Source of the DNA: Siphonodentalium dalli
Taxonomy: Eukaryota; Mollusca; Scaphopoda; Gadilida; Siphonodentaliidae
Direction of reading: 5' to 3'
NCBI GenBank assembly: GCA_032622095.1
Contig: CP136064.1
Span: 136,789,954 to 136,853,953 of the forward strand
Length of the DNA stretch: 64,000 nucleotides
Shown piece after piece: positions 36,038 to 48,780 of this stretch. Made by a program: the position numbers and the translations under genes. The notes beneath the pieces are model-generated. The model saw only the letters and a program-made list of their open reading frames with translations. It did not search any database and had not been told where the DNA came from. Position 1 is the first letter of the stretch. Every line of letters starts with the position of its first letter.

Positions 36038-36939
36038 CTAGAAGGTGACCCGACTTCGTCCGGGCTTTGACCTTGAATTGTCTATTTTGAAGGCCAAGGT
36101 CAAGTGGGGTCACGATTTGACCCGTCCAAAACACAGTGCCCGAACAAAAGTACCCGACAAAAGTACCCGTCGAAATCCATCCGGTTTTACCCGATTTGAC
36201 CTTGAATTGACCATTTTGAAGGTCAAGGTCAGGTGGGGTCAAACACCAACACCCCAAAAATGGTGGAAATCCGCCCAGCGGATACCGGGAAATCGGCCCA
36301 GCGGATACCGAGATACCCTATGCATCAAATTTCGTCCGTAAAAATCCGCCAGTTTAACCCGATTTGATTTCCACTCAAGTATATAAACGCGCCTCAAGTT
36401 TCAACGTAAAGATAAATTACCATCGGTGCCCGAGATATCGCCAAGACGTCTGAAACAGTCAAATGCATCGGCCGGGTAAGAGTTAACGTGATCTAACTTT
36501 ATGACCTCTAACGACGTCATAGAAGTTACGCATTGTTTTTACCCTGATAGAAGATCGTACCACTTCTTCTTAATAATTGAGGCAGATAACTAAAACGGAT
36601 ACATACATATTATATATCGTTGGAAAGAGGAAACACGAAAGATTCTCATAGTGTCATTATTATGACTGGCATGTTATTATTCGCGCTGTTTCGAATCGAT
36701 TTGTAAGCACCGAACTGAAATATATTAGCGCAAAACGGCGTAAAAACAGATTTGACCTCGGCACGTGAAAAGTTGACCTCGCACGGACAAATTAATAGGC
36801 CTATGTTGGTCCTGACCCGAAAATACCCCCACATACCAAGTTTCATCGAAATCGGCTGGGCCATTTTCGAGTCCATCGATTACACACAAACAAACACACA
36901 AACAAACAAACAAACAGATCTTCCAAAATATATAATAGA
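36038..36939 (-). mobile_element. Non-autonomous Helitron, 902 bp
   Basis: On the minus strand it starts TCTATTATATATTTTGGAAG and ends with hairpin CCCGGACGAAGTCGGG, spacer, CTAG and host T. There are no TIRs and no TSD. The body contains two GACCTTGAATTGACC modules and an ACAAACAAACAAACA patch near the 5' end. Its TC start abuts the CTAG of the next Helitron without a spacer. No Rep/helicase frame is present. Confidence 0.75.
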
Positions 36940-37512
36940 CTAGCCGATGAGCCCGACGTTGTCCGGGCTATTCAAAAACAAAATTTCAAGTCGATAGCTC
37001 TACCCGTTTCCGAGATCTGGTCTGCGCATGCGCAAAGCCAAATTTTAAGTCGATAGCTCCACCCGTTTCCGAGATCTGGCCTTCGCATGCGCGAAGCTTG
37101 CGTCGCACGGGCTCGGCGACCCGATAAAATTCGTATCCGGGGCAAGATACATTCACATAGCAAATTTCAAGTCGATAGCTCCGCCCTTTTCCGAGATCTC
37201 GTCTGCGCATGCGCGAAGCTGGCGTCGCACGGGCTCGGCGACCCGATAAAATTCGTATCCGGGGCAAGATACAATCACATACCAAATTTCAAGTCGATAG
37301 CTCCACCCGTTTCCGAGATCTCGTCTGCGCATGCGCGAAGCGGGCGCCGCACGGGCTCGCCAATACGACAACGTCCACCGCCTGGTCAAACTACACACAC
37401 GTACCAAGTTTGGTCCCGATCGGTCGAGAATCGTAGATTTGTATAAATGACAAACATACAGACATACAAACATACAGACAAACAGACAGAGGTCTTCAAA
37501 ATATATATGAGA
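36940..37512 (-). mobile_element. Non-autonomous Helitron, 573 bp, tandem with the previous one
   Basis: On the minus strand it starts TCTCATATATATTTTGAAGA and ends AGCCCGGACAACGTCGGGCT, CATCGG, CTAG. The interior is three to four ~122-bp modules (AAATTTCAAGTCGATAGCTC, GAGATCTCGTCTGCGCATGC, GATAAAATTCGTATCCGGGG). Frames across these modules are repeat translations. It is nearly identical in layout to 53555-54090. Confidence 0.8.
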
Positions 37513-37546
37513 TATATATATATGTATAGATATATGGATACGTAGG

Positions 37547-37975
37547 ACACACCGACACCGCCATGCGCAAGTATGGTTACTGTGTGCTGAAGTATCCCAG
37601 AACCCAGCTCTATATGTGTGTGCCATATACATATATATTCGTTTATACTCTGCCCAGGGCACACCGACACCGCCACATGCCCGTATATACCGTGTGCTTT
37701 ATGTATACATGTATGTATGTGTACTCAGTCCAGGACACACCGACACCGACACCGCCACATGCCTGTATATATATAGACGATGTGCTTTATGTACATATAT
37801 ACATATATATTCGTTTATACTCTGCCCAGGGCACACCGACACCGACACATGCCCGTATATACGGTGTGCTTTATGTATACATGTAAGTGTACTCAGTCCA
37901 GGACACACCGACAGTTTATATACCCGTTCGTACTCTGCCCAGGGCACACCGACACCGCCATATGCCTGTATAGTG
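37547..37975. repeat. CACACCGACACCGCC minisatellite, alternating two unit types
   Basis: Units start GGACACACCGACACCG or GGGCACACCGACACCG at about 37551, 37659, 37733, 37829, 37901 and 37941. Between them lie ATATATTCGTTTATACTCTG or CATGTATGTATGTGTACTCA. The mirror copy is at about 63180-63615. Confidence 0.85.
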
Positions 37976-38048
37976 GAGTAGATTAAGTAAAAATTTCAAG
38001 GCAATTGTTCAAATTGTGACTAAAGCATGAAACTTTGCACATATGTAC

Positions 38049-38290
38049 AGGAGTGGGGTGGGGGGGGACGTGGGGGCTGGTGGGGGGTGGTGGATCGGGG
38101 GGATAGGGGGGTTGTTGGGGTGGGTGGGGGGAGGGGGTGGGAGGGGTGAGGGAGGGGGGCAGGGTCGAGGGGGGGTGGGTGTGTGGACCTGGGGGCCATG
38201 TGGTGTGGGTGTGGGGGGGAGGTTGTGTGGGGTGGGGTGGAGGGAGGGTGTGGGACCGGGTGGGGTTGAGGGAGAGGAAATGAGAGAGAT
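38049..38290. repeat. 242-bp G-rich block replacing unrelated sequence of equal length
   Basis: Almost pure G with scattered T, A and C. The mirror arm has 242 bp of ordinary AT-rich DNA (62859-63100) in the same place, between identical flanks ATATGTAC and AATGGCAGC. The two 242-bp blocks do not align by eye. It could be a real minisatellite gain or a consensus error. All frames in it (82-103 codons, both strands) are composition artefacts. Confidence 0.7.
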
Positions 38291-40035
38291 AAATGGCAGC
38301 TGAAAGAGGAAATTTGACATTTTTTCACTAATATCTTCTAGATCAGGTTCGCTGTATGGAACTGGTTTGGAGATGTGACTTTATTTTGTATTGTTCGTGT
38401 TAACTGATCATTAGAGCAATGAAATATGCCATTCGTGTGATTCCAGTCCCTTCCGATCCCTCAATAATTCGATTATACAGAACTCGGTATGACATTTCAC
38501 AGAAAATCACCGTTAGGATTCTAGTCATATTTTAACAAGAAATTGACAGAACTGTGCGAATTAAGTGAGGCATACAATTAATTACGAATATTTGAACTCA
38601 ATCAACAAAAATTGTCACTTTGTCGGAAATGGCTGCCAATATGGCGGCCAAAACATGGAAAATGGTAAATATTGCCCCAGCATGCCATGTAATCGCTTAC
38701 AAGTTGTGATTGACGAATACAATTGGCTATGCTGTCTACATTAAATTTTAGCATTTTTGATGCACATTTGTTAAGTGTTACTAATGTAACCAATGATATT
38801 GCCAGAATTATTGGATTTTTATATCACAAGCTTGACATCAAAATTGGCAAAAATTTATTTTTCGAGTCTGGACCATTAATTCAAGTAAATGGGACTATCT
38901 TTGGTATCAAAGATGTTTGTTGTTTTTGGTCTGTCTTAAATGCGTCACACTAATGTGTTTTAAGACAACATTACTCAAGATGGCTTCCAAAATGGCAACC
39001 ACATTTGGTAATTTTGTTTTACATATATCCCGAGTAGTATTCTCTGTTCCCAAGAGTTAGCAAATTGTAACTCACTTGGTTAGTAACCATATTACTTAAT
39101 CCACTGACTACTACGTGTTTCATTCTCGTTGTCCCTGTACCTTCTGCTGGGGCATGATTAATTCATTTAAATGATGTACTGTAGTGTGGACTTTTGCCAA
39201 AAATGTCTTTTGGGACTCTGGCCATATATTTTAACGGAAAAGAGCAGAATGTCTAAACGGAACAGAGTGAAACCATATCAGCATAAAAATCAACTTAATT
39301 ATATGGTGTATATCAAAATGGTATAGCCAGGGAGTTATTGTATGGTCATGAATGGTGCGAATGAGTAGCCTATACGGTGATGAGATGGTGTGTCCATGGT
39401 GAGATGTATATGTATACAAGGGGTGACTGTATGGTCATGTGTGAGGTGATTAGCTATACAAGGATTATGTGTATGGTTATTGGAGTGGTGTATTCGGTAT
39501 AGTACAGTAGGTAGGCATTGTATGTCTTTTCTTCAGTCTATAGCATGACATTAACCAATACCGTGTGATTTGACTTCTGAAAGTTTGAGGATTAGGCAAG
39601 GTCGTATTACAAGTATATATATAGTGACTGTATGGTAATGTGTGGGATATACATGCCTACATTGGGTGACTATTGTCACAGATGGGTGTATGTGTATGCA
39701 TATGTTGGCTGTATGATCACGCGTGGGACTGCGGGTGTATGCATATATATGGAGTGGTTGTATGCTTATGTACAATGTATATAGGTGTACATGGAATGAC
39801 TGTATCATGATTGTTGAAGTGTACATGCATACCTGGAGCATAGCTGGATGGTCTTTGGTGGTGTATGGGTATATATGAAGTGCCCATGTGGTCATGGTTG
39901 CATGGTCATGGTTGCATATGTGATGTATATGCATCTCTACCATATTACGTTATGGGGTGTAATGTTATATATTTACATACACCTAATGTCGCTTCCGATT
40001 TCCCCATAGCGTTACGGTAGACACGCCCCCTGATT

Positions 40036-40108
40036 CAATGTGTTCATAAACCTATGAACGTAGCGTGACGTCACTTTCAATGTCGTTCATAGGTTTATGA
40101 ACACATTG
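40036..40108. repeat. Perfect 25-bp hairpin stem
   Basis: CAATGTGTTCATAAACCTAT plus GAACG (40036-40060) is followed 23 bp later by its exact inverse (40084-40108). No TSD was recognised. The loop contains GTGACGTCAC, itself a palindrome. Confidence 0.9.
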
Positions 40109-40109
40109 A

Positions 40110-41073
40110 TCCCGGAAATCACCGGATATTGTCGGACATGAACGAGTGCTTGAAGATTCAGCACGTCCGGATTTGGCAATCAATTTGTGTTGGTCTATAA
40201 TCGTTGTTGTTTCCCTGCACCTATAAAACTCATCTCCTCTGATTACACAACCCACGACCTCAGAAATATATCATTATGGTAGTACGGCGTGTTGTCAATT
40301 TCTTATCATCCACAACTGAAACTTAATTGTTAGTTTCAGATATTATCATTCTTGAAATCAACACGTCTGCATTCATTACAAGCTAAACAAGACATCTCGT
40401 CATATGTGTATACTTTACTGTGAAATTGCGTTTTTCCGCTCTCCGTCAACAGATTCCCACAATGTTTGATTTTCTAAAAGCGAGGGTTTGAACTGTCCGA
40501 ACTGAACTCCATTTAAAGTTGAATAAATAATGGGAAAGACAGACAATCCTAGTTGATAATGAATTTAAGTATAATATGAACATAAGCTAGCTTAATTAAC
40601 GAACCAAAGCTGAACAACATGGGTGCCCGTTTGGTGGGGTGGGGCAATTAACTATTTATGTGGTCATTCAACCGGTAAAACTGATGTTGTGACATGGCAC
40701 GGCAGCTGAAATAACGATAAACCTTTATCGACCGACCAACATGGATGTTCCTGTGGCTTCAATCTCACATGGTTGAATCATTTTACAACTGGTACTTCAA
40801 GTTCATAAAGTTAGAAATATTATAAATGTGGCCATTTGTTGGTCTAGTTACAACAGATTTTCCACTGAATACCAAAGTTTGGGGGGGTAAAAACCAGAAC
40901 CCCTCCCACCAATTATGTGGTTCTAAACTCAGTTCATAAATCACCATCTACATGTACATCTATCAGGACTATGAGTTCGAACTCCGTAAAATAACAGAAC
41001 CTGAGAAACTGGTGTGAATTAAACTGTGACGGGGTCTCAAGCATGTCTACCCCTGCACATCAGAAAAATGCCA
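40110..41073. other. Unassigned stretch
   Basis: No repeat copy, RNA gene or splice-supported exon was recognised. Confidence 0.4.
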
Positions 41074-41077
41074 TTAA

Positions 41078-41335
41078 CCTTATCATGACTAGAGTTCAAT
41101 GAAATTTTGCGAAAAACTTGGTCCAATGCACACTTATATATGGGAGTCTCCCATTGGGAGCCTCGCGTATATAAGAAAAGACATTGGGCCTAACAACATT
41201 TGCCTTAACATTGTAAACCAGTGCACTTTTATATGCGAGGCTCACCATGAGAGACATGCATATATTTGTACATGTATACATGTACAAGAGTGTGCACAGG
41301 CACATTATCTTTAATGCTGCACCAGTATGAAAGGG
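41078..41335. mobile_element. piggyBac-like MITE, third copy, 258 bp
   Basis: TTAA at 41074-41077 and 41336-41339. Ends CCTTATCATG and CAGTATGAAAGGG. The interior holds the hairpin ACTTATATATGGGAGTCTCC...GGGAGCCTCGCGTATATAAG plus a second half copy at about 41218-41270. Confidence 0.7.
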
Positions 41336-41339
41336 TTAA

Positions 41340-43195
41340 ATGGCAAAAGTAGCTTGAGGATGGATGTGATCCATCATATCGCAGGTCAATTCAACCAGTC
41401 CCACACGATTTCGTGTTCAAGTGCTTGTGTACTAATTTATAGCACAAACTCATACCGGTATTTCCTTCGCCAGTTGATAGAAATACATGATTTTCAATTT
41501 TGTCAATAATTCATAATTTCACTCACACTGCAATGTGTAGACTATAGTGACAAGTGTTGTTAACTACCGTCAGGAATGAAATGAAATTGCAATTATATAT
41601 TCATAATTCTCATTTGCAGTAGCAGTAATTGAAATACATACAACTGATAAGATATCACTTTAGGCAAATGCTTTAGAATTTCTACAGCAAGTCAGGAGCT
41701 TTTACAAGAATCAAAATGTCGAAAATGAGTTAATGAAAATCATGAATAATGATTTACATGTACTCTTGTCGGATTTAAAGACATGCTACACATGTATCAA
41801 AAATAATTCTGTCATTTGTTCAGTATAATGGCGGCATGATTGAGATTTCTTGTACTATAGTGGAATACAAGACAGGGAACGCTCAATGTTTGGCTATATT
41901 TAGAGTGAAAATAAAGTAATAATGGGGCACTTCTCTCAGTCTAACACAAGGTCATAACTGGCAAAGGGCCAAAACTCGGAAAAGAGTGAAGACAAAACTT
42001 GCACTGTGAAGGACGGGGTCAAACGAATGTCCCACAATATACATCCGAACCCTCCAAATCCTCAATCACAAATTTCCAAGTCAAAGAAGGGTTGTAACTG
42101 GCAAATATGAAACCTACCTGTATGCTCAACGTACAAGAACACCCTATAATTAACACCCCGAGTTACAAGCTTAAATATTCTTTCGGACACAAAATTCACA
42201 AATTTCTAACTCAAACAAGGGCCGTAAATCTGGTAAACATTAGAGGTGTGACTGTCCCAATGGGACTAAGGATACCCCCCCCTTTTTAAAACACTAAGAT
42301 GGTTCACATGTCAGTATACATTTAGTTAAAATAATAAAATAACAGATTCTCATTGCAGGTACAAAACCCTAACAGGGCGACCTCTGCTTCCTTACTATGA
42401 TCGGAAACATATATGAGAGTTTTGATGTTGAATTATACATGTAGAGTATACTGTTATGTACTATTATAGACCATACATGTACATAATACCGCGTAAAAAT
42501 GTTTGTTCCCAGGACTTTCTGTGTTAAGGGGTAAGGAAATATTGCACCTATTTTTCCCTCCAAATCCAAACTTCCACGGAAATTGCAAGGGGGGGGGGGG
42601 GATTCAAACATAATTTTTTTTAGACAAGTACATCTGATGGGTATTGTTCAGGCGCATCTATATCGCAATTTTCTAATTTTCAGATGCAACGGTTTACTCG
42701 TGACAACGCTATAGAACATAAATATGTATACTTAAGTAGTCTATCACCAACCAATTTTTAGCCCCAAATCCAAACGGGCTAATGCAGGAGCGAGTTTAAT
42801 GCAGGAGCATGTAAGCCGGTATACTGTAGGTACGCCTACAAAATTTGACCGCTCTACTATAAAAGCAACCTGCTCAACGGGGAGTTTGTGTCGGGTGGGT
42901 TCAGATTTGGCAAATTCCACCGAAAATCAAATGGGGAAAATTACTCCGAAAATCAGATATTGAGATAAAAACTTTTCTACGAGTGGATGTGATTAGTAGT
43001 ATCTAAACGCAAGATTACTACAATTTTTAAAGATTTAGAGTGGACGGTTTAACACTGGTAGCGTGTAACGTTAACGGGTGATATATATTACTCAAATTCA
43101 AACCCTCTCTTCATGACGCAAATTATAACGGACTTATCAAGCAGCAAGGCAAATGCGTGAATATGCTCACCGATATACTATATAGGTATGTCCAC
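41340..43195. other. Mostly unassigned; partial copies of dispersed modules
   Basis: 41930-42240 carries two diverged modules (AACTGGCAAAGGGCC, GTAACTGGCAAATATG, CACAAATTTCYAA) like those at 22.8 and 46.3 kb. 42560-42610 has a G tract. No gene was recognised. Confidence 0.4.
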
Positions 43196-43199
43196 TCTA

Positions 43200-43500
43200 C
43201 TATAAAAGTAACCTATTGTCACGATGTGACCTGTCCAAAACACTTCCCGGACAAAAATTTCCCTAGGTATAAAAATTTCGTGGAAATCCGTCTGTTTTAC
43301 CCGATTTTACCTTGAAATGACCATTTTGAAGGTCAATGTCAGGTCGGGGTCACGATTTGATCCGTCCAAAACACTCCCCGGACATAAGTACCCCTAGGTG
43401 TAAAATTTCGTAGAATCCGTCTGTTTTACCCGATTTGACCTTGGATTGACCTTTTTGAAGGTCAAGTTGGGGGGTCACGATTTGACCCGTCCAAAACGCT
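43200..43500. repeat. ~120-bp GACCTTGAATTGACC modules, Helitron interior
   Basis: GTCACGATTTGACCCGTCCAAAAC, CCCTAGGTATAAAATTTCGT and ACCATTTTGAAGGTCAA recur about every 120 bp, matching the bodies of the Helitrons at 31510 and 36038. Neither terminus is present. Confidence 0.65.
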
Positions 43501-43798
43501 AAAGGAAAAATTGTTGACGAATCATGCACACACACACCAAGCCATGGCAATAGCTCAAACTTTACAAAGTAACGTTGAGCTAAAAATGTAATAAAATAAA
43601 CAGATACATGTATGTTAAAACAAACTTTGACTGATTTCAACGATATATGGGTCTAGGAACACCTAGATGGGAGATGTCAAATTTGAATGATTTTTAATGA
43701 AAAATATGGCCGCCAACAGCCATCTTGGATTTCACTCTTTGCATCACTAAATCTGTTACCATACCCATAATGCTAAATGGAAATTATAATGCATTAAT

Positions 43799-45972
43799 CA
43801 GGTCAGGCACATCCTGAATTCCACTATTATAGTGGTATTCCAGGGGGGGGGTCTGGAAAAAAATTGCACATATAGGGCCCAAAAAGTTTTTTTTCCGACC
43901 TCGAGGGACCCACCACCCCATTTTTGCAAAAAAAATATTTTTTTCCTCCAAAATTTTGGGGACCCACCCCCCGGTTCTCATGTTTTTATCAAAATTTCAG
44001 AGGTTTTTTAGCCGTTCTTCAATAAGTGTGTTAACTGCCTTACTAATTGGTAAACACAGATCAGAAAAACGAAAAATATACTGTATTTCCATGTGTTTCC
44101 TGGTGTTTTCAGTATCTAACAACAATATTAATTAAGCATTGTGTAGGTACACTATATATCACAAATTGCCCTAGACCCCATTATAGCCTTAATATATCGA
44201 GTGTGTTGTGTCTGACAGAGAACACTGGCCAGTGTAAATAGTGGTAAACAGGTCAGGGGTTCCATAATTATATGTGCGTGATCAAAGAACTCTTTAGTCT
44301 TATCCAATGGGATGGGGTGGGAGGGGAATTGTTTTTTGTTTATGTATACAGATATATATATGGTTATTATACTGCCCGATATTAGTCGGCGGGTATATAG
44401 TTGACGTCTCAAGCCGCCTGTCCGTACAAACATTTTGAATTTTAACTCAAGAGTCAGTTGTCATATTTGATGCCCTATGGCATGGTGACGGACCAGAAAT
44501 GGGGGACGAATATGCATAATATCGCGGGTTGTGACCACCAATGTCTACCACAGTTATGGGCCCTGTTCGCCTTTATGAAATTCAGTCCATACAAAGTTTT
44601 CGCAATATAAGTTAAGTGTCGGTTGTCAAATTTTGATGTGGTTTGGTATGGTGATAGACCAGAATGAAGAATTGAATGTCATTTCTCAATGCATCTGAAT
44701 GCATCACATTATTTCAGTTCATCTGTTTGTAAGTGATAACAGTATACAATTAGTATTTTAGTTTCGTCTTGTTGAGCAGTAAAGCTCTCAGATGAAGTTT
44801 GGAAATTCAATGAGAATAGCGTCACCTTCATTTCGGATTGTCTGAGCAGTAAACAGTAATGTCATTCATCATAACCAATTCAGTTTTATTTGGGTAATTG
44901 TTGCAAATTAACATTACTTGCAATCATTCAAGATGAGAAATAACCAGAAGGAATGAATTTGATTACATGCCAGAACAAGACAGTATTTCAGACATTAGAA
45001 ATTTATGAGATACCCTTTTCAATTTCATGTTATGCAACAATCAGGTTAATGATATCTACTAGTAGTCATCATTGAGTATTCACCATGTAGTATCCAATTT
45101 GTAATAGAGTTTTTTTGTTTTATTACTTTTATTCAGATAATACAACTGGGTAATACATTAATTTTGTTACTAAATATTTCTTCCGTTGATCATAAGTTTC
45201 CTGAACGTTAATGTGGTCCACTGTGAAGTGGTCCGGGATACTGTTAAATCCAGAATGTTGCTAAATCTGAGGCTAAAGAGTCACTTTAGCTGCCTATATA
45301 GCCCTATAACAACAAGCATGGTACTAACATGCTTACAAACAACATTACATGGTCAGTACTTGTAAATTGTTTGAAAAAAACCCATTTTGGAAAAAATTTA
45401 CAAGCACCATTTTTTCCGCCTCTGGACCACCCACCCACCCACCCCGGCCCTATATACGGAATTTTTTTGCAGACCCCCCCCTGGGTATTCCACTATTATT
45501 GTGGTACATGTATATGACCATTACCGTTTTGTTAATTTGATAAAAGAGGGATAATCCGAAATCATATTTCACACAAATATTATTCAAAATCAGTGTCGCA
45601 CTAATTCGGTATCATACATATATCGGTAGTTTGTCCAGGAGAATAAATAATCATGACGGCACATGATAAGCAACTCAATTAGCATGCACTCAGTTGAAAT
45701 GTTATGAAGGAGCGATTGGGTCATCCTGTTATTGTCATTTAGAAAGGCATATACCGGTATTAGTAACATATTATAATATTATTGAATAACAAACCTGCCG
45801 CAAAAGAAAGCACAACAAATTTTGACGGAAGTCTGTCCATTCGCTGCGATATTGGTAAGAGTGATATTTGGCTGTGCACGGGTATGCGCCATCTTCTATT
45901 CCCGACGTAAATAAAGGAAACTTGAATATTGTATAGTCATACCACTATAATAGTGGTATACAGCTTGACCTG
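43799..45972. mobile_element. 2.2-kb TIR element, TTAAT TSD (CAGGTCRGGCAC family)
   Basis: The left end CAGGTCAGGCACATCCTG and the right end CAGCTTGACCTG are inverted, each next to a TCCACTATTATAGTGGTAT palindrome. TTAAT flanks both ends (43794-43798, 45973-45977). A second inverted pair of about 150 bp lies inside (43840-43980 against 45360-45490: CACCCCATTTTTGCAAAAAA and GACCCACCCCCC). It shares terminus and TSD length with 8617-9637. No transposase is present; interior frames are unrecognised. Confidence 0.7.
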
Positions 45973-46129
45973 TTAATAGTGGAACAATACAGTAACCCAT
46001 TAAGAAGCTTAGATCCAAATAAAATAAAAGGTCGGCCGACCACAGTGTCCCCTGACAACGTGGCAAGTCGATGCCGCTCTGTTAAAGAAATTTAAAAAAA
46101 TGTTGAAATGGTCTAAGTCGAAAGGGTTA

Positions 46130-46980
46130 ATAATTCCGTAAAAAAAATATTTTTCCGTCATCTATATACATATTCCACATCTCCAATATGTGGGTAATAT
46201 TCTCTTAAGTTTCAAATATCTACAATCAAAACTGTAGGAGGAGTTGATTACACCATACAGAAAATTATAAAAAAATAATTTCAAAGTCGAAAGGCCCATA
46301 ACTCTGGGAAGAATCATTGGTTCAAACTCAAATTCGAAACTGACCTGTATTTTGATATGAACAACCCACAAAAAAAACAGAATTTCCAATTAAACAATCC
46401 AAACTTGAGTTATCATCCGGAGAAAAAATCGAAAAAAGTCCATAACTCAAGTAAAAATCATCGGATCAAACTCAAATTCGAACTCAACCTGTATCTTGAT
46501 ATGATTGATCCACATAAAACGGTATTTACAATTAAAGGATCCAAACTTGAGATATCATCCGGAAACCGAAAAAGTGAGAAATTTTCTAAGTAAAAAAACA
46601 ACCCAATGAACAAACGCATGCAAACGCAAAAAAATTATATTTTTGTAGTAGCTATATAGATGTTGCAAATCACCAACATGTTTGGAACAATATCCCAGAG
46701 TTTCAAAGCTCTACATTTAAAACTGTAGGAGGAGTTGATTACACCATTAAGGTACCCAATCTCATCCAAAAGGCGAAAACCCCCCCAAAAATATGGTAAA
46801 TTTTTTTTTTTTATTAGCTATATAGATGTTGCAAATCACCAACATGTTAGGAACAATATCCCAGAGTTTCAAATCTCTACGTTTAAAACTGTAGGAGGAG
46901 TTGATTACACCATGAAGGTACCCAATCTCGGACGCACGGACACACATTTTGCCCCTTATGTGTCTACAAACTTAAGTGGC
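46130..46980. repeat. ~170-bp modules in tandem
   Basis: TATATAGATGTTGCAAATCA, CAATATCCCAGAGTTTCAAA and AAACTGTAGGAGGAGTTGAT repeat at about 46650 and 46823 (period 173), with a diverged earlier copy at 46160-46260. Interposed blocks CTCAAATTCGAACTSACCTG resemble those at 22.9 kb. Confidence 0.8.
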
Positions 46981-47630
46981 TAGAAAAAATGGTGTGACCT
47001 ACCGGTATGAGACTACTTGTTTTTACGTGGCTTCAAAGGGGATTCTCACGAAATGCTACTTGCGAGGCTGCAAATCAAGTGTCAATGTATTATGTGACTT
47101 AAAGTTGGCGCATGTGAAGTAGTCAGCAGATTGTATTTTTTCAACCCTTCATTCACAATTTAGAGAGTTCATTAAGAAATAAAGCGTGATTAAGAAAAAT
47201 ATTGTATATTTGTAAATAAGGTTGCTAATGTGGCTAGCCACTTAAGCCGTCCGTCCGTGTCCATAGAACACTGGTTGGACATCCATATTGATGGACAAAT
47301 TGTTTCAATTTATTACAGACAATTTTTTCAAGTGACTTTCTCAGGCCAGTTAGATCACATTTCAGCTGTCAAATGAGGTTGCTTATGTGACTAGCCACAT
47401 AATCAATCATTTGAGTCCAAATGGTATTTGAGTGGCTTCGAAGACACATAAGTGGCATTTTGTGGGAACACACGGAACCACGGACGGACGGACGAGGGTC
47501 ATTTCTATAGTCCTCCGACGGAACGTCGGGGGATAACAATATTATACATGTACATGTATGGCACCGTTCATTATATGCATTCAATTTAATGAAAACAAAT
47601 TATACATATCCACATGTACTAGTAGCCAGG

Positions 47631-48112
47631 GATGGATCCAGGGATTTTTTGGGGACACCTGTTTTGGGACCATGATATGTCGAAGGCATATCCCGAGGGC
47701 CGTAGGAACCGAGATGGGGTAGGTACGGGGGGTAGCCCCCCCCCATCCCTTAGGTGCAGCATTAAAGATCCCGCATAAGAAAATGTACTGGCTTACAAGG
47801 TCAAGATAAAGGCCAATGTATTATCTTATATATGCGAGGCTCCTTAGATGGGAGACTCTCATTTATATAAGAGAATGCATTGGCACAGGATTTTTGCAAA
47901 GTTTCAAGAAGTCCCAGTCATGAAAGGGTTAAAATATTGTATATTGATGATTTGCATTGCATGTTGTTGAATTATAATAGAAGATTTCCTTCAGAATATA
48001 GAAAATTCAGCTTTAATAAAACTATCCACTTGCAATTTGGGGACATTTAGGCCACCAGAGTTTGGGCGCCCAAACCTGTAACAAGTATCAAAAGAGCCCT
48101 GGATCCTTCCCT
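47631..48112. mobile_element. GGATCCAGGG-terminated element, full copy with inner MITE half
   Basis: The left end GGATGGATCCAGGGATTTTT and the right end (inverted) GGAAGGATCCAGGGCTCTTT form imperfect TIRs. The interior includes a piggyBac-like hairpin (ATTATCTTATATATGCGAGG...AAGAGAATGCATTGG) ending AAAGGGTTAA. Compared with 21764-22075, that hairpin segment is the insertion. Confidence 0.65.
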
Positions 48113-48780
48113 GCTAGTAGCATGACCCCTGCATATCCAGTGAGATTCAATTTGCATAAGGTTGTAAAAAAAATGAGCTTTTGACTCTCGGGCCACCCAC
48201 CCACACCGGCATAGCTTCCTGCAAATGTGTTATTACCCCACCCCTCTGGATTCGAAAAAACTTTTTAAAAAGTGTGTTTTCCCAATCCACCCCTTCCCAG
48301 AGTCCCCAGCTGTTGTTCACTTGTGAACTCCTTGGTTTATTCTAAATTATTCACTTACCGGTACATCACACCACCTTTAATCAAGCCCAATTACACTACA
48401 TGTAGATGTAGTACACTTCTACATTAATGTACATGTATATGGTACAGTGTAGGCAGTATGTTTAAAGAAAAATACTCACAAAAAGGCCTTCTTATCGACC
48501 CTAATTCTGGGAGGGGGCAATTAGGGGAAATCACACCTATATTTTCCTTAGGCCTTATTTTGAAGTTTACATGTATGCTGACATTGCAAATGAGCCATGC
48601 CGACAACCCCCCCCCCCCGCAAATGAATAAGGAAAAATTTACGTGTAAATTTTTGACGCATAGGTACACCCCCGGTACGTTGTGTCCCGCAGTTTTTGCT
48701 ACTGCCCCCCCCCCCCCCTTGAGTATGACAGACAAAACACGATACCGGTACGTACATGTAGTCAATTTCAACAAGACATA

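Larger units (their letters stand above)
37513..39955 (+). repeat. Left arm of the 26-kb-spaced inverted duplication
   Basis: Inverse of about 60409-63645. Collinear from GTATAGATATATGGATACGT outward to CATCTCTACCATATTAC inward. In one 231-bp test stretch (38723-38953 against 62425-62195) I count six differences, about 97% identity; three of the six change an amino acid, so the open frame there shows no sign of constraint. The arm carries a GGCACACCGACACCGCC minisatellite, a G-rich block and unrecognised DNA. Confidence 0.85.

Noticed and set aside
36940-36975. Hammerhead-like core (CCGATGAG followed by a CCCGAC/GTCCGGG stem)
   Set aside because: The required GAAA and cleavage triplet are missing, and read on the other strand it is the Helitron 3' hairpin plus CTAG.
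37153-37662. Longest open frame in the window (169 codons, minus)
   Set aside because: It crosses the Helitron module array, its 5' end and the minisatellite of the inverted arm; parallel frames exist in each repeated module. No domain and no coding bias.
38009-38328. Proline- or glycine-rich frames of 86-103 codons on both strands
   Set aside because: They translate the near-pure G block and its complement; open frames on both strands follow from composition.
38723-38953. 76-codon frame present in both arms of the inverted duplication
   Set aside because: Only six differences between copies, three of them amino-acid changing; conservation reflects recent duplication, not selection.
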